Origin: Candidatus Poribacteria bacterium
GTDB lineage: Bacteria; Poribacteria; WGA-4E; WGA-3G
Direction of reading: 5' to 3'
DNA: 11,621 nt
Assembly: GCA_009835515.1 (NCBI GenBank)
Contig: VXXH01000248.1
Coordinates: forward strand, 1 to 11,621
Part shown: positions 7,485 through 11,621 of the stretch, piece by piece
How positions within the stretch are numbered: position 1 is the stretch's first letter
Layout: each line of letters starts with the position of its first letter
Notes under the pieces: model-generated
The model's input: only the letters and a program-made list of their open reading frames with translations
Told to the model about the DNA's origin: nothing
Database searches by the model: none
Position numbers and translations under genes: made by a program

Positions 7485-7513
7485 GCGGTCCCCAAACAAA
7501 GCAAAGGGACCGC
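7485..7513 (-). other. perfect 8-bp hairpin between LamG and cyclotransferase-like genes
   Basis: GCGGTCCC (7485-7492) and GGGACCGC (7506-7513) form a perfect GC-rich stem with a 13-nt A-rich loop (plus-strand view). It lies 10 nt after the LamG stop and 8 nt before the AGGAGG of the next gene in the direction of transcription. No T-run follows it on the minus strand, so it is not a classic terminator. It could be an RNA-processing or mRNA-stability element, or a translational attenuator. Confidence 0.6.
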
Positions 7514-7523
7514 AAAATCATTG

Positions 7524-8270
7524 CTATTCTGCCTTCAGTTTTCCCCAAAGTACAGAGAGTTTGTCCGACGGTTCTACAGCAAAGGCAGTAAAATCGATAC
7601 CATCGTTCATAATGCCCTGAACTTCATCTTCGGTGAGCGCATCGTTAAAGAGACCCACGTCGTCCATAATAGTGGCGGAGAGGAAACCGGTTCCTCTATC
7701 GGTAGCGAGCCACGCTGTCTGATCCTGGTCTTGGAGTTGGAACTTCGCTACCTTTTGGGACACCTTTTCTTCGCCATCAATGTAGATTTTGCAGGTTTCT
7801 CCGTCGTAGACATTGGCGACATGATACCATGTGTCTGCCTTGACGGTCACGCCACTGGCGACATCCCAGGTGTTCGTCCAACTACGCATAAGATTTCCAC
7901 CGTTTTTGTATGGGACATAGCGGTTGTTGCTCTGATCCCATATAGAGAAATAGTTCTGTTGACCGCCGATGTCGGTAAAGTTTAGCCACAAGATGAAAGT
8001 CACTTTATCTTCGATAATGCCTTTGCCGAGCGGAATTGTAACGGTTCCACCCTTCTTGATCTCAAGGGCACCATCAAACTTGCCTTCCTCCCATTTTCCA
8101 TTGGTAATCGTCCCTTTACGTCCGTGTTCAGACGCGTCTTCAGCGACATCGCCTTTGCCCTCGTCCAATAGCCAGATCCCGACAATTCTATCCGAATCAA
8201 TCTCGGCTTGACTGTAACTGACTACGAGGCATAGCACGAGTATCGTGCAGATCAATATTTTCACTCTCAT
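7524..8270 (-). CDS. secreted LamG/concanavalin-like domain protein
   Basis: This is a 248-aa exported protein with one jelly-roll (LamG-like, concanavalin A-like) domain, a fold that usually binds carbohydrate or matrix components. A signal peptide spans residues 1-22: MRVK, a hydrophobic stretch ILICTILVLCLVV, then a likely cut after SYSQA. The domain runs from about 28 (IVGIWLLDEGKGD) through KFDGALEI (64-71), WYHVANVYDGETCKIYIDGE (148-167) and IMDDVGLFNDALTEDEVQ (201-218). These are the typical edge and core strands of LamG_3-type domains. It ends in a short basic tail KLSVLWGKLKAE. The ATG at 8270 has GGAG (complement of 8280-8283) 9 nt upstream and starts the signal peptide correctly. 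An ATG at 8312 would bury it. No catalytic residues are evident, so binding rather than catalysis is inferred. The ligand is unknown. Confidence 0.87.
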   Translation of the reverse strand: MRVKILICTILVLCLVVSYSQAEIDSDRIVGIWLLDEGKGDVAEDASEHGRKGTITNGKWEEGKFDGALEIKKGGTVTIPLGKGIIEDKVTFILWLNFTDIGGQQNYFSIWDQSNNRYVPYKNGGNLMRSWTNTWDVASGVTVKADTWYHVANVYDGETCKIYIDGEEKVSQKVAKFQLQDQDQTAWLATDRGTGFLSATIMDDVGLFNDALTEDEVQGIMNDGIDFTAFAVEPSDKLSVLWGKLKAE

Positions 8271-8347
8271 AGGTTTGCACTCCTTTTTTGTTGTGCGGAA
8301 AATCGCGACCACAGTTTGACACTACTAAAAAAGTAATCGGCATATTA

Positions 8348-8377
8348 ATTACATTAGACATATTGAGTGTGTTGCAA
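8348..8377 (-). promoter_or_regulatory. candidate promoter of the LamG gene
   Basis: On the minus strand a TTGCAA box (8372-8377) and a TGTAAT box (8348-8353, 5 of 6 to consensus) are 18 nt apart. This would give a leader of about 70 nt. The surrounding DNA is AT-rich. The match is moderate and was judged by eye. The rest of the 8271-8420 gap holds no gene that can be seen. Confidence 0.35.
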
Positions 8378-8420
8378 GTTTAATCTGATTTTTTCAGCGT
8401 TCTCTTCTTCGGATTTTAAT

Positions 8421-8449
8421 TTGACAGCGGACGAAAATTAGGGTATACT
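8421..8449 (+). promoter_or_regulatory. promoter of tRNA-Leu
   Basis: TTGACA (8421-8426) and TATACT (8444-8449) are separated by exactly 17 nt. An AT-rich TTTTAAT stretch directly upstream of the -35 box resembles an UP element. Transcription would start a few bases before the mature tRNA 5' end at 8460. The promoter of tRNA-Pro in this window shares the 12-mer TTTAATTTGACA. Confidence 0.85.
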
Positions 8450-8459
8450 ATAATTGCTC

Positions 8460-8545
8460 GCCGGGATGCTGGAATTTGGTAGACAGGCTAGGTTCAGGGT
8501 CTAGTGTGCATTACGCGCGTAAGGGTTCGAGCCCCTTTCCCGGCA
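8460..8545 (+). tRNA. tRNA-Leu (anticodon CAG)
   Basis: This folds into a complete class II tRNA. The acceptor GCCGGGA (8460-8466) pairs with TCCCGGC (8538-8544), discriminator A 8545. The D-stem CTG/CAG encloses GAATTTGGTAGA. The anticodon stem CTAGG/TCTAG has loop TTCAGGG, placing the anticodon CAG at 8495-8497. A long variable arm TGTGC/GCGCG (8505-8519), typical of leucine tRNAs, is present. The T-arm is AAGGG-TTCGAGC-CCCTT. It reads CUG codons. No CCA is encoded, so a CCA-adding enzyme is needed. Confidence 0.97.
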
Positions 8546-8561
8546 TCTATGAAATATTGTG

Positions 8562-8604
8562 TAGGCACGCTACTCACGCGTGCCTATTTACTTTATTCTT
8601 TTTT
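8562..8604 (+). terminator. terminator after tRNA-Leu, possibly bidirectional
   Basis: TAGGCACGC (8562-8570) and GCGTGCCTA (8578-8586) form a perfect 9-bp stem with a 7-nt loop. A T-rich run follows on the plus strand, ending in TTTTTT at about 8599-8604. It lies 16 nt after the tRNA. In the other direction it lies just past the stop of the MFS gene, so it may end both converging transcripts, although the minus-strand side has fewer T's. Confidence 0.75.
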
Positions 8605-9771
8605 CAATGTCTCCGGGACCAGCCACAAGAAAATCCCGACCGCGAGATAACCGATGCCTCCCAAAGCGAAGCCAGAATAACTCAACCCGAACAAATCGGC
8701 AATATTGCCGACGATAACGGGTCCTGCTGAGCCGCCGAAATCTCCTGTGAGCCGCCACAAACCTAAGAACTCGCCAGTCCCCTCTTGCGGTGCTAAATCA
8801 GCACCAAGGGTCATCATTGTTCCCGAAGCGATGCCATTACCGAGTCGCATCAAAATCGCGGCAAGCAGCAACCACGTAAACGTCCCTGTAAACGGCATCA
8901 ATACCATTCCGGTGGCAAAGATGCAAATTCCAGGGACTGTCGCATACCTTCGACCAAATCGGTCCATCATAAATCCAGCAATCGGAAACATTGACATGTC
9001 TACCGCTGAGGATACCATGACGACCGAGCGGACCTGTTGCGTTGTTAACCCGACAACCTCGTCGGCATAGAGTGGGATGATGATATGACACCCACGGCGT
9101 AGCGTCTGGACGCATACTTGCCCGACGCCTGCTGTAGCGAGCAGTCGTGCATGCTGACGCGATATCTGGAGAAGGTGTTTCAGATAGGGAATTTTCTTAT
9201 CGGCTGTTTCACTTCGGCGGCGGTGTGTCTTTGGAATGAAAAAGAAACAGAGGAAAAGGTTCAGCAACACAATTCCCGCATAGATAAAGAAGGGCAGGCG
9301 TAGATTTACACCGAGGAAGATAGAAAAGAACTGTCCTGCGAAGGTCCCCATCCGGTTTACACCACCGAATAGAGCAATCGCTCTCCCGCGATTCGCTATC
9401 GGAATTACATCTGTCATATAAGCGTGCCGGGCGAGCATCCACAAGGCATTCCCGACCCCGCCGATCAACTGTGCCCCGATAAGTTGGAAAAAATTCGTTG
9501 CCGCACCCATACCAACAGTTGACACGCCTATCATCACTAAACCGACCAGCATCGACGGTTTGCGCCCGAGTCGTTCTACTAAAATACCCGCCGGGATGTT
9601 TCCAAGTACACCGACAGCAAGGACAACTGTTGTTAACGTATAGGATAACTCAAAGGATTTAACGTAAATTGAGAGCGTTGGTGAAACAATGCCTCCACCA
9701 GTCGCCAGCAAAAACGCTGGAATGTAGATGGGGAGGATCAACGAGACTCGGCTAAATTTAGGGTTGTTCAA
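8593..9771 (-). CDS. major facilitator superfamily (MFS) transporter
   Basis: This 392-aa inner-membrane protein has about 12 hydrophobic helices, consistent with a drug/metabolite efflux or sugar-type MFS permease. The loop 2-3 signature is visible as GILVERLGRKP (residues 62-72). A second copy after the central loop reads AGFMMDRFGRRY (265-276), reflecting the two six-helix halves. The central cytoplasmic loop is basic (KTHRRRSETADKK, 181-193). The start is a TTG with AAAGG (complement of 9781-9785) 9 nt upstream; no ATG is available before residue 74, so translation from TTG is required. It is the last gene of a minus-strand series and starts 46 nt after the macrodomain stop. The substrate cannot be told from sequence. 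Confidence 0.88.
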   Translation of the reverse strand: MNNPKFSRVSLILPIYIPAFLLATGGGIVSPTLSIYVKSFELSYTLTTVVLAVGVLGNIPAGILVERLGRKPSMLVGLVMIGVSTVGMGAATNFFQLIGAQLIGGVGNALWMLARHAYMTDVIPIANRGRAIALFGGVNRMGTFAGQFFSIFLGVNLRLPFFIYAGIVLLNLFLCFFFIPKTHRRRSETADKKIPYLKHLLQISRQHARLLATAGVGQVCVQTLRRGCHIIIPLYADEVVGLTTQQVRSVVMVSSAVDMSMFPIAGFMMDRFGRRYATVPGICIFATGMVLMPFTGTFTWLLLAAILMRLGNGIASGTMMTLGADLAPQEGTGEFLGLWRLTGDFGGSAGPVIVGNIADLFGLSYSGFALGGIGYLAVGIFLWLVPETLKKE

Positions 9772-9817
9772 TTTTGGGTGCCTTTCAGCACAGATAGCTT
9801 TTTAGCACACCTCATTT

Positions 9818-10363
9818 TCAAAAAACAGTGAGCAAAGCGTCCACGTAGCAGGCATGGGTTGCCTCATCAAACAGGATAAACTGAATCGTTGCTGGCACAG
9901 TGTTACTCTGGAGCACAAGTTCTTTCACCGCAGTCAGTGCAACGACTGCCGCTTGCTCCGTTGGGTATCCATAGATACCGGTGCTAATCGAAGGAAAAGC
10001 AATGCTTTGAATGTTGTTTTCTACAGCGAGTCGGAGACTCTCCTTATAACAACTCGCAAGCAGTTCTGCTTCACCTGAATTACCGCCTTCCCACACCGGT
10101 CCAACTGTGTGGATCACATATTTCGCGTGAAGGTTACCGCCTGGGGTGATGACCGCTTTGCCAGTAGGACAACCGCCTTCGCGTCTGCGGATTTCTGCGC
10201 ATGCCCCCTCAATTGCGTCCCCACCAGCGCGCCGTATCGCGCCATCTACACCACCACCGCCGATGAGTTCGCTGTTCGCTGCATTCACGATGGCATCAAC
10301 CTGAGCTTTCGTGATATCACCTTGAATCATTTCCAAGTCTGTTTGTTTAATCTGCTTGTTCAT
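9818..10363 (-). CDS. macrodomain protein, likely O-acetyl-ADP-ribose/ADP-ribosyl hydrolase
   Basis: This 181-aa single macrodomain protein is of the MacroD/YmdB type. Such enzymes bind ADP-ribose and hydrolyse O-acetyl-ADP-ribose or remove mono-ADP-ribose from acidic residues. Motifs are GDIT (15-18), [17 protein letters not shown] (27-43; the Asn and the Asp after GGGGV are typical catalytic positions), [15 protein letters not shown] (75-89) and the phosphate-binding loop [10 protein letters not shown] (125-134). The ATG at 10363 has GGAG (complement of 10372-10375) 8 nt upstream. It sits 18 nt after the DUF58 gene and 46 nt before the MFS gene on the same strand. In that setting a role in ADP-ribose signalling or clean-up alongside DUF58 is possible but unproven. 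Confidence 0.92.
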   Translation of the reverse strand: MNKQIKQTDLEMIQGDITKAQVDAIVNAANSELIGGGGVDGAIRRAGGDAIEGACAEIRRREGGCPTGKAVITPGGNLHAKYVIHTVGPVWEGGNSGEAELLASCYKESLRLAVENNIQSIAFPSISTGIYGYPTEQAAVVALTAVKELVLQSNTVPATIQFILFDEATHACYVDALLTVF

Positions 10364-10381
10364 TAGGCTATCTCCGTATGG

Positions 10382-11284
10382 TTACCGATCCCTCTGAATG
10401 AAACCTACCCTATGCAGCTCCTGTAAAATAAAAGGCTCTACAGGGGTATCACTTTTTAATTGCGCGTAGCCAATACTTTGATCGGTGCAGAAACGTTGCA
10501 GATTGTTGCAAAATGCCTGCTGTTGATCCCGATATTGTGCGAGGGTTTCTGCATTAATCGTGACGGCTTTAGTTTCACCTGTTTCGGCATCTTCCACCAA
10601 CCAATCCGCGCCAGTAGGTGTGTTTTCCAAGTGTGTCTGTGGGTCCATCTCTTCTGGGCTTATCAAATGGATAGATGTGAGGGAGAACCCGCGTCCTAAG
10701 AGTAATTTGAATCCATCGGCGTAGCCGTTCGGATCCAAAAAATCTGAAAGTATGACGACCATGCCAGCACGTCGTTGGTACATAGGAAGTTGCTTAAGGC
10801 ATTCCGTTAGTCGCGTTTGTCCGGATGCTGTCATTGCGTTGAGCACTTTCGTTAACCGTGGGAATTGCGATTTGCCTGTCGTTGGTGGTAGCGTTGGCGA
10901 GAGTCGTTCAGCACAAGTGTAGACTGCGACGCTGTCAGCATGTGCTAAAGCGATATAACCCAACGCCGCGGCGACCTGTTTAGCACACGTCAATTTGGTA
11001 GGCGATCCAAATTCCATGGAACGGCTATTGTCAATGAGTAGCACAAGTGATAAGTCTTCGTCAGTGTGGAAGAGTTTGATAAAGAGTCTGTCTAACCGCG
11101 CGTAAATGTTCCAATCGACATGTCGCAGATCATCGCCGGGTTCATAAACACGATAGTCAGCGAATTCCATACCTGCGCCGCGATTGAGACTTCGCCGTTC
11201 GCCTCTGAATTTGCCGCGGAACACATGCTTCAAGCGTATGTAGAAGGGGTCAAGTCGTTTCAAAAATTGTGGTGTAAGAAGCAT
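10382..11284 (-). CDS. DUF58 protein with VWA-like domain
   Basis: DUF58 proteins are usually found with MoxR-type AAA+ ATPases and are thought to help assemble or activate protein complexes; their biochemical role is not settled. In this 300-aa protein the DUF58 signature is clear: RGERRSLNRGAGMEFADYR (about 27-45), then YEPGDDLRHVDWNIYARLDRL (47-67, in parts). A VWA-like core follows, with LLIDNSRSM (82-90), whose DxSxS is the metal-site (MIDAS) motif, and VVILSDFLDP further on. ATG at 11284 is chosen because the family normally begins with a few residues before TPQFLKRLD. It has no good Shine-Dalgarno. A GTG at 11329 would add 15 residues (MPRIPVSLLSEILVV), has a weak GAG upstream and cannot be excluded. 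It is the first gene of the DUF58-macrodomain-MFS series. No moxR is adjacent inside the window. Confidence 0.88.
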   Translation of the reverse strand: MLLTPQFLKRLDPFYIRLKHVFRGKFRGERRSLNRGAGMEFADYRVYEPGDDLRHVDWNIYARLDRLFIKLFHTDEDLSLVLLIDNSRSMEFGSPTKLTCAKQVAAALGYIALAHADSVAVYTCAERLSPTLPPTTGKSQFPRLTKVLNAMTASGQTRLTECLKQLPMYQRRAGMVVILSDFLDPNGYADGFKLLLGRGFSLTSIHLISPEEMDPQTHLENTPTGADWLVEDAETGETKAVTINAETLAQYRDQQQAFCNNLQRFCTDQSIGYAQLKSDTPVEPFILQELHRVGFIQRDR

Positions 11285-11357
11285 CACTACAAGTATTTCG
11301 GATAGCAGAGAAACGGGTATACGAGGCACGGAAATCTCGTCTTACAATTAGGTCAAT

Positions 11358-11387
11358 AGTATAGCACAGTCTGTGAAAAAAACACAA
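11358..11387 (-). promoter_or_regulatory. candidate promoter of the DUF58-macrodomain-MFS series
   Basis: On the minus strand a TATACT box (complement of 11358-11363, 5 of 6 to consensus) is preceded after about 18 nt by TTGTGT. It would start transcription near 11351, divergent from the tRNA-Pro promoter some 45 bp away. The -35 match is only partial. Confidence 0.45.
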
Positions 11388-11405
11388 GAATTTTTCATAT
11401 TTAAT

Positions 11406-11434
11406 TTGACATCTGCCCAAAGATAGTGTATAAT
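11406..11434 (+). promoter_or_regulatory. perfect-consensus sigma70 promoter of tRNA-Pro
   Basis: TTGACA (11406-11411) and TATAAT (11429-11434) match the sigma70 consensus at all 12 positions with a 17-nt spacer. An AT-rich ATTTAAT stretch lies directly upstream, like an UP element. Transcription is expected near 11441, about 105 nt before the tRNA. Confidence 0.9.
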
Positions 11435-11440
11435 TTTAAC

Positions 11441-11545
11441 TACCGAAGCGGACGTAGAACGCAACAGGCAAGCGTCCATTACGTCCCTCGATGAAGTCTC
11501 TAATGTTGCCGTTATTGCCTGTAAATTGAGAGTATGTATCCCTTT
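11441..11545 (+). other. base-paired 5' leader of the tRNA-Pro transcript
   Basis: This roughly 105-nt stretch between the predicted transcription start and tRNA-Pro has no ORF. It contains complementary segments: GGACGTA (11450-11456) with TACGTCC (11480-11486), and ACAGGCAA (11464-11471) with TTGCCTGT (11515-11522). GCAAC (11461-11465) can also pair with GTTGC (11505-11509). The pairings cross or compete, so alternative folds are possible. It may be only a precursor trimmed by RNases, or a small RNA carried on the tRNA transcript. Confidence 0.4.

Positions 11546-11621
<76 letters not shown>

Noticed and set aside
7437..7985. Plus-strand ORF of 182 codons opposite the LamG gene
   Set aside because: It runs antisense to clear LamG and cyclotransferase coding, has no ribosome binding site and resembles no family.
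8316..8348. A plus-strand TTGACA at 8316-8321 as a second promoter toward tRNA-Leu
   Set aside because: No acceptable -10 box lies 16-18 nt away; the nearest TATTAA or CATATT are 19-21 nt off.

Overview
This window looks like a chromosomal piece of a free-living or symbiotic environmental bacterium. GC content is moderate and even. Genes are tightly packed, Shine-Dalgarno sites are ordinary and there are two sigma70-type tRNA promoters. The mix of a formylglycine-type sulfatase, a secreted LamG-like protein whose C-terminus ends in a short '..KLSVLWGKLK' tail, and a DUF433/DUF5615 toxin-antitoxin pair recalls Candidatus Poribacteria or related sponge-associated lineages. That assignment is from memory of such genomes and is inference. 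Nothing seen points to a phage, plasmid, transposon or CRISPR array.

Left part, all on the plus strand (about 1-5213): aspartate-semialdehyde dehydrogenase (asd), a methylthioribose-kinase-like phosphotransferase (mtnK-like), a zinc-finger-less DnaJ/CbpA co-chaperone, and a DUF433 antitoxin are spaced 15-32 nt apart and probably form one transcription unit. The antitoxin is followed by the wreck of its DUF5615 (PIN-like) toxin, which has one nonsense codon and two frameshifts; the antitoxin's own 3' end also looks frameshifted. Next is a class I PLP aspartate aminotransferase, closed by a strong hairpin-plus-T terminator. asd and the aminotransferase belong to aspartate-family amino acid metabolism, and MTR kinase recycles methylthioribose back to methionine, so the intact metabolic genes share an aspartate/methionine theme.

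Middle part (5237-8270): a plus-strand arylsulfatase-type sulfatase without a signal peptide starts only 23 nt after that terminator. It converges on two minus-strand genes, a secreted LamG/concanavalin-fold protein and a gamma-glutamylcyclotransferase-like (AIG2) protein that ends in a short tandem duplication. A perfect 8-bp hairpin sits between those two.

Right part (8421-11621): tRNA-Leu(CAG) on the plus strand has its own promoter and a hairpin terminator. Facing it is a minus-strand cluster (DUF58/VWA-like protein, macrodomain ADP-ribose hydrolase, MFS transporter) with 18- and 46-nt gaps. tRNA-Pro(TGG) closes the window on the plus strand, behind a perfect-consensus promoter and an unusually long, base-paired 5' leader. 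Neither tRNA gene encodes its CCA end. No convincing new multi-gene system is visible. The most informative oddities are the decayed toxin-antitoxin pair, the orphan DUF58-macrodomain-MFS cluster, the structured tRNA-Pro leader and the repeat-bearing tail of the cyclotransferase-like protein.
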